DNA from: Polyangium aurulentum | GTDB lineage: Bacteria > Myxococcota_A > Polyangia > Polyangiales > Polyangiaceae | Length of the DNA stretch: 64,000 bases | Reading direction: 5' to 3' | Assembly: GCA_945875545.1 (NCBI GenBank) | Contig: CAMCKZ010000002.1 | Coordinates: 1-64,000 of the forward strand | Shown: positions 17,922 to 26,100 of the stretch, piece after piece | How positions within the stretch are numbered: position 1 is the stretch's first letter | Layout of the letters: every line of letters starts with the position of its first letter | Position numbers and translations under genes: made by a program | The notes under the pieces: model-generated | Seen by the model: only the letters and a program-made list of their open reading frames with translations | Databases searched by the model: none | Told to the model about the DNA's origin: nothing

Positions 17922-18176
17922 CTAATTCTCAGGCATTTCGCTGGTAGAATGAAGAGCACGAACCGCCGCAACGGCACTCTGAAGACCCGTAAGAATGCCG
18001 TCTTGGTAGTGCCAGTCGGCGTCGTTTAGTTCGGGGAAATCGTGGGGGTTGCGCAGGTCTTCGGCAGTGAGCCCCGGCTTCAAGCGCAGCGCAAGGGAGG
18101 CGACCTTGCTGCGTTGAAGTTCTTCCATGTCGCTGAAAAGTTTTTCGAGGGTGGCGAGGGACACAGACTTCAGCAT
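17922..18176 (-). CDS. Small helical protein of unknown function
   Basis: 84 residues, acidic, no cysteine and no membrane segment. MLKSVSLATLEKLFSDMEELQRSK and LTGLQSAVAAVRAL suggest two amphipathic helices around a loop with PHDFPELNDADWHYQDG. I do not recognise the family. Its start overlaps the ferredoxin gene by seven bases and its stop is four bases from smr, so translational coupling supports it being real. Confidence 0.6.
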   Translation of the reverse strand: MLKSVSLATLEKLFSDMEELQRSKVASLALRLKPGLTAEDLRNPHDFPELNDADWHYQDGILTGLQSAVAAVRALHSTSEMPEN

Positions 18177-18475
18177 GAACGAGGACCTTCGAGGTTGGAG
18201 ACGAATGCGCGGGCGTCGTTGACGGTCACGCGTTCAAAGACGCCGCCGCCGTGGGAGAGCGCGATGGCGCACCCTTCTTGGGGGCACACGCCGAGGCACT
18301 TGGTCTCGGTGACCCACACCGACGAGGCAAGGCCGCGCGCGAGAACGCTTCGCTTCATTTCGGCGAAAACGACAGCGCCGCGGTCGCCACAGCCCGAGCC
18401 AAGCGACGACCCGGCGGCGCGTTCATTCGCACAGACAAATATCTGGAGTTGGGGCTGAAAACGCGCGCGATTCAT
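18170..18475 (-). CDS. Thioredoxin-like [2Fe-2S] ferredoxin
   Basis: 101 residues. The cysteine layout is that of the thioredoxin-fold 2Fe-2S ferredoxins (Aquifex Fd/NuoE type): CANERAAGSSLGSGC near the N-terminus and TKCLGVCPQEGC about 30 residues later. VERVTVNDARAF-like sequence closes the domain. It probably acts as a small electron carrier. It is divergent from smpB (69-base gap) and heads the smr group. Confidence 0.85.
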   Translation of the reverse strand: MNRARFQPQLQIFVCANERAAGSSLGSGCGDRGAVVFAEMKRSVLARGLASSVWVTETKCLGVCPQEGCAIALSHGGGVFERVTVNDARAFVSNLEGPRSC

Positions 18476-18544
18476 CGTGGGAATGGCCTACGGGGCGAAG
18501 AAAATGGAGTAAGAACTCACGGCAATCGGTGGCGGCAAAAGGCG

Positions 18545-19039
18545 ATGAACGAGAAGTCTGTAAGGGTAGCAAAAGGCGAAAACGACGTGGCGCGAAACCG
18601 CCGCGTAGCCTTCGACTACGCGATCGAAGAACGCATCGAGTGCGGAATCGTTCTTGTCGGCAGTGAGGTCAAATCGATGAGGCAGGGCCTCGCCGACCTC
18701 TCGGATGCCTACGCCACAGTCGATAACGGTCACTTGGTTTTGAAACAGCTCCATGTGGGCCAGTGGTCTTACGCCAAGTCGTTTCCCCACGACGAACGCC
18801 GCAACCGAAAGTTGCTCGCGCATCGCCACCAAATCGACAACCTCGAGAAAGAACTCGCGCGGGGCGGCAAGACCCTCGTGCCTTCGCGGCTCTACTTCAA
18901 AGACGGCCGACTCAAGGTCGAACTGGTGCTCGGCACGGGCAAAAAGAAATACGACAAACGCGCCGATATCGCGAAGAAAACCGCTGATCGCGAGGCCCGC
19001 TCCGAAATGGATCGCGCCCTGAAAGGCAAAACCAAATGA
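18545..19039 (+). CDS. smpB: SsrA-binding protein
   Basis: 164 residues. SmpB escorts tmRNA to stalled ribosomes for trans-translation. Family landmarks: RVAFDYAIEERIECGIVLVGSEVKSMRQG, AYATVDNGHLVLKQLHVGQW, RKLLAHRHQIDNLEKEL, LVPSRLYFKDGRLKVEL and the basic tail KKKYDKRADIAKKTADRE that enters the decoding centre. The ATG at 18545 gives the normal length. The stop overlaps the next ATG by four bases. Confidence 0.97.
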   Translation: MNEKSVRVAKGENDVARNRRVAFDYAIEERIECGIVLVGSEVKSMRQGLADLSDAYATVDNGHLVLKQLHVGQWSYAKSFPHDERRNRKLLAHRHQIDNLEKELARGGKTLVPSRLYFKDGRLKVELVLGTGKKKYDKRADIAKKTADREARSEMDRALKGKTK

Positions 19040-19320
19040 GCCCCGTGCAGGCTGCCGCGTTTCGCTTCGTCGATGGCGGAGAGGGCACAGTGCTGTCGCT
19101 CCTCGGCAATGCGATCAAGCTGCGATCAAGCGTGCCGTCGCCGCCTGGCAGTAGACGTGAGGCCGTGCTCATGGGCGCCGACCTCATCTTCAAAATAAAA
19201 GTACATGCATCCCGCAAGCAAGAAGATGCATTCTACATGATTGAAGGTCGCCTCTACGATGCAACAACACGCGTCATCAACGCGCTGACGAAGGCCACAG
19301 CCGAGACCGCGGCCCCATAA
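19036..19320 (+). CDS. Small protein coupled to smpB, possibly PilZ-like
   Basis: 94 residues. It starts with an ATGA overlap on smpB. The beta-rich pattern GEGTVLSLLGNAIKLRSSV, PPGSRREAVL, LIFKIKVHASRK and FYMIEGRLYDATTRVINAL resembles a short PilZ-like barrel, but the RxxxR and D/NxSxxG c-di-GMP motifs are not convincing. Function unknown. Its last 44 bases overlap the convergent membrane gene. Confidence 0.65.
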   Translation: MSPVQAAAFRFVDGGEGTVLSLLGNAIKLRSSVPSPPGSRREAVLMGADLIFKIKVHASRKQEDAFYMIEGRLYDATTRVINALTKATAETAAP

Positions 19321-20023
19321 ACGGCGCAGTCTGCGCGGCGGGCCGTTGCCACGCGAAGCCAAGAACCGCGCAAAGTCCTGTGAGGAGCAGGGCGACAAAT
19401 CGCACGCGGGCCTCAAGGCCTTGCGCCGGGTCGGTCGTCAGCGCGTAGGCGTGCGTGCTTGGAAGAGCAGCCCACATCCATTCGCGATGATGGCGCAGTA
19501 TTACGACCGAAAATACGAGCAAAAATGCACGCCATGGCCCCTGCCCGCCCAGGGCCATGCCGAGGCCGCCAAACGCAAAAGCGGCCGCGAAGCCCACGCG
19601 CCCGATGGCCAGGGTGTCGCTCGCGGGGAACCTTCCGAGCGCCGCGACCAGGGCACCTTCGAGGCCCAAGAGCAGCGCCGCACCGGTGGCAACGGCAAGG
19701 GCCGTGGAAAAAAGTGGAACGACCGTGGCGCCCCCCCTGCGCGGGCTGGCGGCGGCGGCGCGAAGATACCGCAAGCGCTCACGGGCCCCTTGCGACCACA
19801 GCCACCCGAGAGAAAAAGCGACGAGTGGAATGCTCATCGCCGTCAAGCGATCGACCGAGGCATGTTCGCGCGAAAGAGGGCCGACGAGCGACAGCGGGAA
19901 TGCGCCGAGCAAGAGCAGGCGGATGCGACCACTCACCGACGAGCATCGTGCGAGGGAGGTAACGTCGGCGGCGGCGACCCGAATGAAGAACAACGTGCGC
20001 CGAAAAAAAGCCGCGATCAGCAT
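19277..20023 (-). CDS. Polytopic membrane protein of a degenerate ABC-type operon
   Basis: 248 residues with about six hydrophobic segments (for example IRLLLLGAFPLSLVGPL and ALAVATGAALLLGLEGALVAAL). Together with the two genes upstream it has the layout of an ABC-2-type exporter: permease, ATPase-like protein, second membrane protein. Start ATG 20023 overlaps the ATPase-like gene by seven bases. No precise family recognised. Confidence 0.65.
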   Translation of the reverse strand: MLIAAFFRRTLFFIRVAAADVTSLARCSSVSGRIRLLLLGAFPLSLVGPLSREHASVDRLTAMSIPLVAFSLGWLWSQGARERLRYLRAAAASPRRGGATVVPLFSTALAVATGAALLLGLEGALVAALGRFPASDTLAIGRVGFAAAFAFGGLGMALGGQGPWRAFLLVFSVVILRHHREWMWAALPSTHAYALTTDPAQGLEARVRFVALLLTGLCAVLGFAWQRPAAQTAPFMGPRSRLWPSSAR

Positions 20024-20829
20024 GCCACGACCTCGTCGATTTCGCCGGAATGCTGGGCAATTGCCTCGGTAAGTAGGCCGTCGATGGCGCGGCCATCGCG
20101 GGAGCGAACGACGAGTTCACGGGCATCTTGGCTCAGTTTTATTTCGATGCCGCTTCGAAGCATTCGCGCGGCGACCTGCTCCAAATGCCCTCCGCGCACC
20201 GTCACGGCCAACGCCGGCGCGCGCAGAGAGGCCACGCCCGCGGAAACCGACGCGGCTCCATCTTCGTTCACGACGATGACATCCTCGACCCATCGCTCGA
20301 CCTTCGTGCCCGGCGTGAGCAAAATAAATACGGGAAGTCCGCTCGCAGCACACGCGCGCAAAAGCCCGGCAGCAACGCGTTCGTCGGCCCGACTCACGAG
20401 GGTTTCGGGCGGCGGCACGACGAGCGCAGCCGCCTCGCCCAGCCCCCGCACAAGGCCCACGGCGAAGGCAAATGCAGCCGCCGATGAGAGGTGGTCGGTA
20501 CGAGCATCTTTCGGCAATTTGGCGGACCGAAGGGCAGCGTCGCCGCCCTCGCCGAGGATGACCCTGGCGAAGGACGCCACCTTGTGGCCCGGCGGCAAAG
20601 GCACAATATCGCCTAAGAAAACGATCTGTTTGGTGCCGTCGTTTTGCACCGCGCGCATGCGCCCCTCGAAGGTTTGCGAGCCCCGGCCGAGGGCGTCTTC
20701 GATGAGGGCTGCGTCGCCGAGAGAGCTTGAAATCAGCCCGTGAACGCCGGGACCGAAGACCCCGCTAATGGGCCCAATGCTCCGCTTGCCGTGCCGAATA
20801 ACGATGCGGTCGAGGACGAGTTGATTCAT
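20017..20829 (-). CDS. ABC-ATPase-like protein with lost catalytic motifs
   Basis: 270 residues. It can be aligned by eye with ABC ATPases: LVLDRIVIRHGKRSIGPISGVFGPGVHGLI corresponds to the start of the nucleotide-binding domain, LPPGHKVASFARVILG to the post-Q-loop region, LSSAAAFAFAVGLVRGL (114-130) to the LSGGQ signature helix, and AALVVPPPETLVSR to Walker B. But the P-loop position reads SSSLGDAALI without the GxxGxGK lysine, the signature lacks Gln, and Walker B has Pro where Asp-Glu is expected. ATP hydrolysis is therefore unlikely. It overlaps both neighbouring membrane-protein genes. Confidence 0.6.
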   Translation of the reverse strand: MNQLVLDRIVIRHGKRSIGPISGVFGPGVHGLISSSLGDAALIEDALGRGSQTFEGRMRAVQNDGTKQIVFLGDIVPLPPGHKVASFARVILGEGGDAALRSAKLPKDARTDHLSSAAAFAFAVGLVRGLGEAAALVVPPPETLVSRADERVAAGLLRACAASGLPVFILLTPGTKVERWVEDVIVVNEDGAASVSAGVASLRAPALAVTVRGGHLEQVAARMLRSGIEIKLSQDARELVVRSRDGRAIDGLLTEAIAQHSGEIDEVVAC

Positions 20830-21503
20830 GGCAAATCGAAGGTGCGTTCCGCCAGACGAAGAAACCGGCGCTCACTGACCATGCCGTAAAGCATGAGAAT
20901 TGCCAGGGCTGTGTGCACCGTGAGCGCTAGAAAAAAAGCGGGTCGCGCATCGAACGCGATGAACTGAAGGAGCAGCGAACGCAGCGGCGAGAGCCACGTG
21001 GATGCGACCTCACCGACCGGGGCAACTTGAGCCAGCGCCTCCGCGAACAGGGTGACGCCGACGAGAATTGCCGGGGCCAAAAGCGGATGCGACGTGAAGC
21101 GCACCGCGCTCGCAATGGCCGTCGCGAAGGTGCCGAGAGCTGCCGCGACGGACAAACCGACGAGGGCGACGGCGAGAGGGCGCGCTGCATATACCGGGGA
21201 AATGGCCACGTGAATCGCAACGAACGCGGCGACAATGGTGCCCATCGAAGCCCACGCCACGGCCCGTGCCGCGCGGCGCCGCGGAGTCCGGTCAAACAGG
21301 GCGGCGGCGGCAAGATTGGCGTTGGCCTCGGGCACCAGCGCCAAGGCGACGGCGACCAAACTGGGCAGCATCGAAATCGCAAGAATGGCCCGGGGGGCGC
21401 GCAGATTCTCGGCAGAAATAAAGATGTGCAAGAGGGCGAGCGTTTGGCGCACGCCCCAAGCCGTGAGCAGCAAAAAAAAGAGTCGGGGCAGCAGCACGCG
21501 CAT
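20826..21503 (-). CDS. Polytopic membrane protein, partner of the ABC-like protein
   Basis: 225 residues from the ATG at 21503; the long open frame upstream is not membrane-like and is rejected. About six transmembrane segments are visible (VLLPRLFFLLLTAWGV, ILAISMLPSLVAVALALV, ALAILMLYGMV). The stop overlaps the next ATG by four bases. Probably a permease-like subunit; substrate unknown. Confidence 0.65.
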   Translation of the reverse strand: MRVLLPRLFFLLLTAWGVRQTLALLHIFISAENLRAPRAILAISMLPSLVAVALALVPEANANLAAAALFDRTPRRRAARAVAWASMGTIVAAFVAIHVAISPVYAARPLAVALVGLSVAAALGTFATAIASAVRFTSHPLLAPAILVGVTLFAEALAQVAPVGEVASTWLSPLRSLLLQFIAFDARPAFFLALTVHTALAILMLYGMVSERRFLRLAERTFDLP

Positions 21504-21601
21504 TCGAAAGACTGTCGCATGGACCGGCCTGTGGCGAAAGTTTGGAAGAGTTCCTCCCCAGGAAACAAACCTGGGCATCGCCAAAACGGGCTTGCGTGCC
21601 C

Positions 21602-21628
21602 CGGGGCTTTTCGGCGAGGGTCTACCTA
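21602..21628. repeat. Dispersed gene-end repeat, copy C
   Basis: Contains TTTTCGGCGAGGGTCTACCTA. On the minus strand it begins at the stop codon of the sigma-54 activator gene, as copy A does for ilvE. Confidence 0.65.
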
Positions 21629-22993
21629 CTCGGCCGCGAGAAATTGCCCGATGTAGCTGGGTATTTCGCAGGAATCCGCGGCGTGTGCGAATGTTCTTGA
21701 CTTTTCTTCCTGCGGTGCGCCGGCGCGCCGTCGCCGATCCGCGGCCGGGCGAACGCTCGCAACGCGGCGCCGAAATGTCGTTCGTGCCATGCCCGCGACC
21801 TCGGCCGCGCGCGTTGCATTGCCGCCCGCCTCGACGAGAATCTCGACGGCTCGCGCCCCGGAAACGAACGTGTGACGATGGGGTACCCCGCCCAATCGCG
21901 CCTCCGCCGCGCGAATGTCGTCGGAGGAAATCTCGTAGCTTGTGCCCAAGGCCACCGCGCGCAAAAGCACGTTGCGCAGCTCGCGCACGTTGCCCTCCCA
22001 AGGCATGTCCATAAGGCGGGCCATCGCGCTCGGAGCCAAGGCGACGCGGCGCAATTTTGAAGCGTCTTGGGCCACAATAGCCAACGATATCGCGACGATA
22101 TCTGTGGGCCTGGCCGCGAGCGGAGGCGTCGAAACGACGAGCACCTCAAGGCGATGGAGCAGATCGTTTCGAAACTGTTTGGCGCGCACCGCGACGCGTA
22201 AATCGACGTGGCTCGCGGTGATGATGCGAACGTTTGGCTGAAGGGCGGCGCGTCCACCGACCGCGCGAAACCCGTAACCGTCGAGAGCGCGCAGCAACTT
22301 GGGCTGCACGTCCAAAGGCAGTTCGCCGATTTCATCCAAAAACAGCGTGCCGCCGTGAGCCTGCATCAAGAGCCCCGGGTGGTCGCGATCGGCGCCCGTG
22401 AAGCTCCCCTTCGCGTGGCCAAAAAGCTCGCTCTCGCACAGCTCACGGGGAAGCGATGCGACGTTGGCGACGACGAACGGACGCGCGCTTTTGGCCGATT
22501 CGTGGCCCCCGTGGAGCGCCGCGGCCACCGCGTCTTTGCCCGTTCCACTCGGGCCGTGAATGAGCACGGGCACCTGCATCGGTGCAAAAAGACTGACCGT
22601 GCGCGCAAGGGCGCGAAGGAGCGCGCTCCGTCCGCGAAGCCCAGGCACCGCCGCGTGTTCCAGAGATTCACCAGGCTCCAACAGGTGCACGACAAGATAC
22701 TCCTCGCCGAAACAGAGAACCGCGCCGGGCTCAATCGCCTGGCAGCGCACCGCCAGCGCCCCAACATACACGGTAGCACCGGGCCTACACGTTAACACCA
22801 TGGCCCCGTTGAGGCCCACGGACAAGTCCGCGTGGTGACGCCGCGCGCCCACGCCCCGAATCACAATATCGGAAGCGGGATCGGTGCCCATGGAATGGAG
22901 CCCCGGCGCGAGGGCCACAAGAGGATTTTCGGCGTGCGACGCAAACTCAATGGCCACACGAGGAGACAACGGACGGGAAGACAGAGCGCTCAT
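21626..22993 (-). CDS. FHA-domain sigma-54-dependent transcriptional activator
   Basis: 455 residues. An N-terminal FHA-like beta domain (about 12-105) for phosphothreonine recognition is followed by an AAA+ sigma-54 interaction domain: Walker A GPSGTGKD (148-155), GSFTGA (196-201), Walker B LFLDEIGE, and VRIITASHVDLR. The C-terminus has a Fis-type HTH (NATRAAEVAGMARTTFRRRV). The sigma-54-contacting loop is normally GAFTGA; here Ala is replaced by Ser. FHA-fused activators are typical of myxobacteria, where Ser/Thr kinases control them. No sigma-54 promoter was recognised nearby. Confidence 0.9.
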   Translation of the reverse strand: MSALSSRPLSPRVAIEFASHAENPLVALAPGLHSMGTDPASDIVIRGVGARRHHADLSVGLNGAMVLTCRPGATVYVGALAVRCQAIEPGAVLCFGEEYLVVHLLEPGESLEHAAVPGLRGRSALLRALARTVSLFAPMQVPVLIHGPSGTGKDAVAAALHGGHESAKSARPFVVANVASLPRELCESELFGHAKGSFTGADRDHPGLLMQAHGGTLFLDEIGELPLDVQPKLLRALDGYGFRAVGGRAALQPNVRIITASHVDLRVAVRAKQFRNDLLHRLEVLVVSTPPLAARPTDIVAISLAIVAQDASKLRRVALAPSAMARLMDMPWEGNVRELRNVLLRAVALGTSYEISSDDIRAAEARLGGVPHRHTFVSGARAVEILVEAGGNATRAAEVAGMARTTFRRRVASVRPAADRRRRAGAPQEEKSRTFAHAADSCEIPSYIGQFLAAE

Positions 22994-23116
22994 GAAACAC
23001 CTATCGCTGGCGGCCCATAAAGCTTGCGTGCAGTCTGCATGCGTTTCCTAAAAACGAACGCTATGCGACTGTTTTTATAACGAATATTTCATGTGCGCTT
23101 TTCGCGAAGTTGTCCG

Positions 23117-23146
23117 CCGGTGGCCAGTGGTGACGACGGCCACCGG
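23117..23146 (-). terminator. GC-rich hairpin after the giant TPR gene
   Basis: Perfect 9-bp stem CCGGTGGCC / GGCCACCGG with a 12-base loop, 12 bases beyond the stop codon on the minus strand. No T-tract follows, so Rho-independent termination is uncertain. Confidence 0.4.
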
Positions 23147-23158
23147 GGGACGGAACTC

Positions 23159-26100
23159 TCAAACCAACGCGATGCCGAGGGTCTTGCGGAGGCCGAAGTA
23201 AGCGTCGCTGACCGAAAACAGCATCACCTCCCGGAGCTTGTCTTGTGGCGAAGGATCGCCCGCGACGGTTGGTTCCGCGAGCACCATTCGGCGGGCTACG
23301 TCGAGGTCGCCGCAAAGCAAAAAGCCCGCGCGGCAACTCGTGAATTCGACCGCTTGCACCCATCGCTTCAAGTCAGCCACCTGCCCGCCCTCAAGAAAGC
23401 GCTGAACAACGACGCGCAGGTTTTCCTTTTCCCGGGTCTCGATCAAGCGCTCGAGATCCGCCGCCGTGGCCTTCACCGCGGCCTCAATCGAAGGGTCCAC
23501 TTCCACGTCTTGGCGCACGATGCAGAGCGCGGCGAAAAACAGAACCTTGATTTCGAGGTAGGTCGGAAACAGCGTACGAATGACGTGTTCGCCGCGGTGC
23601 ATGGCCATGTGCCGACCCGCCAGAAACGCCATTTCGAGGGGAGAAGCGCCGGAGAGAACGCGCTGCCCCACGTAAGAAACGGGCGGGGCAATGCCCGCGC
23701 AAACGAAGGCATTCGGCTCGTCTTCGCGCAGGTAAACGTCCGGGGCGCGAACGCCAAGGACGTCTGCGGCCCAGCGCAACGTGGTGACCGCCGTCACGGT
23801 GCTGGTGGCGTCTTGGCGAGCCTTCGAATCCAGCGCCGGCACCTGCCGCGCACCAACGAGCTGGTTCATGCGGGCCTTCGCGGCGGCCGGCGCAATCATC
23901 TCGAAAACCTTGCCCACGAAGAGGTTGTCATCTTTGTGGAAGACGTTCCGAACCCAGTGCTCGTTGTCGAGGCGCGCTCGAATCTTGGGCAAGCCCTCGC
24001 CGCGATTCGCCTCAAAAAAGCGACGCTCGTCGTCGTCGGCTTTCTTGAGAAAAACCAGCGCAGAGCTCATGCACCACGTGCGGTCTGCATCGCCTTGACG
24101 GGCGTAAAGTTTGTACAAACTCCGATACGGATCGACCCGCAGCGGGTCTTTCGCGAGCACCAAACAATGCTCGCCGACCGCCGAATCAATCTGCCCCGTG
24201 GCCTCATAAAGTTCCGCCAAGATTTGGCGTTCGACCGCTTCGTCGGGCTTGTACTGGGTCGCCATTTTAAAGGCTTCGATGGCCGCATTCGGCTCCACGA
24301 GGCGGTCGCGGTAAATAAGACCGAGGTTATGCCACAGCTTAAAATGCAGGTCCGCATCGGATATTGATGCAGTCTGCAGGCGCTTAACCATGCGCCGAAA
24401 AGCACGTTCAAGACTCTTCCAGTCTTTGCGCTGGGTGAGAATTTTGTTCACGCGCTCGAAGGCCTCGAGCAGCCGTGGGTTCGCGTCGAGAGCCTCTTCA
24501 AAGAGCTGCAGCGCGCGGTCTGCGTCTTGCTCTTTGTCGCGATAGAGTTGAGCGACGGTGTACACGTAACGGCTACGACGAATGGGGTCCGGCTCGGCGG
24601 CGATGATGCGTTCGACCGTTTCAATCACGCGGCGCCAGTCTTCGAGCTGTTGGTACAGGGCCATGAGGCGGTGCAGGAGCGGGAGCTCCAACGGCCGCAA
24701 CTCGCGGGCTTCGTCGAGGGCGTCGATCGCCTTTGGGACGTTCTTTTCCTTGTCGACGAGCACGTCGGCGATGTCCAACAGGAGCCCGTAACGGGCGTCG
24801 CCGTCGAGGGTTGCATCGAGCTCCTCGCGTTTGAATGCCACAACCTGACGCCAGTCTTCGGCCTCGGTGTAGAGCTCGATGACCCCTCGAAGCGAGTCGC
24901 GATGCGATGGCTCGAGGGCGAGAGCCTTCTCGAATGCCGATATGGCCAGGCGCGCGTGGGCCTGCGAGCGGTAGATGGCGCCCATCTTCGCGTGAGCCTC
25001 GACGAGCAGTTCGACCTCGCTCGTGGGCAGCAGCGTCGTCAGTTTTTGAAGGTGCGCGAGCCCCGCATTGGGGTCGTTGAGTTTCACCGCGACGCCCGCC
25101 ATTACGAGCAAAATCGCGTGGTCTTGGGCGTCGAGTTGATGCGCCGATGTGTAGGCACGCAAGGCTTTTTCGTCGGCACCGAGCTCCGCGCAGGTGCGTC
25201 CGAGTTTGACGAAAAGGCCGTGCTGTTCTTCGCGGGGACGATGACCCGCTTTGCGCGTGAGGAGGTTCAGGCACGACTGGGCCTTCGCCCAAGCCTGCGC
25301 CTGGATGAAGCCGTCCACGAGGCGCTCGGCCGCGGCCTCGGAATCGGGGTCGAGTTCGAGAGCGGTTTCGAGGGCGAACTCCGCGCCCTGCGAATCATCG
25401 AGGTACTTCGAGCGTACGTCGGCGAGGCGCACGAGACACGCGGATCGTTCGATCGGTTCCACGAGCAAGCTCTGTTCGCGATCAAAAAATCGAGCAGCCG
25501 CTGCGAAGTCTCCGTCGTCGACGGCGATGCGCGCCAGCCAGCGAAGACACTGGAGATCGTCTGGGTTTGAGTCGATCGCGCGCAGGTAAAGCTGGCGTGC
25601 TCCCGTGCGATCGCCCATGCGTTCATCAAGAATTTGCGCGGCCTTCACGAAGGCCTCCGCGCGGCGTTTTGGTTCGACGAGGCGGTCGCCAAGACGCTGC
25701 AGCGTGTCGAGGGCTTGCACGACGTCTCCGGTCTTCTCGTAGAGCCGCGCGAGCACCTCAAGAACCTGAAGGTTGCGGTCGTCGAGTTCGGATTGGTTGC
25801 GGTATGCATCTATCGCCCGCTCGAACTCACCCGCCTCGAAAAGTGCCTCGCCCAGTTGGCCGTAGATCGAGGCCTTGTCGCTCAGACTCGTGGCCGCACC
25901 GAGGTGCCGCTCGTAGGTGCCGACGAGCGCGTCGAAGCGCCTCATGTGCCGATAAGCGCGCGACAAGATCGCGTAGGCCCGCTGCTCACTCGGATCGAGT
26001 TCGAGCGCGGCTTCAAGCATGGTGACAGCCCCTTCGCTGTCGAGGAACTGCTCCAACCGCAGGTCGGCACCGCGGACCAAGAGCTCGACCCTCTCCCGCG

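Noticed and set aside
19325-19335. CGCAGTCTGCG as another copy of the 11-bp motif
   Set aside because: Both outer bases differ, so it falls outside the consensus and was not counted.
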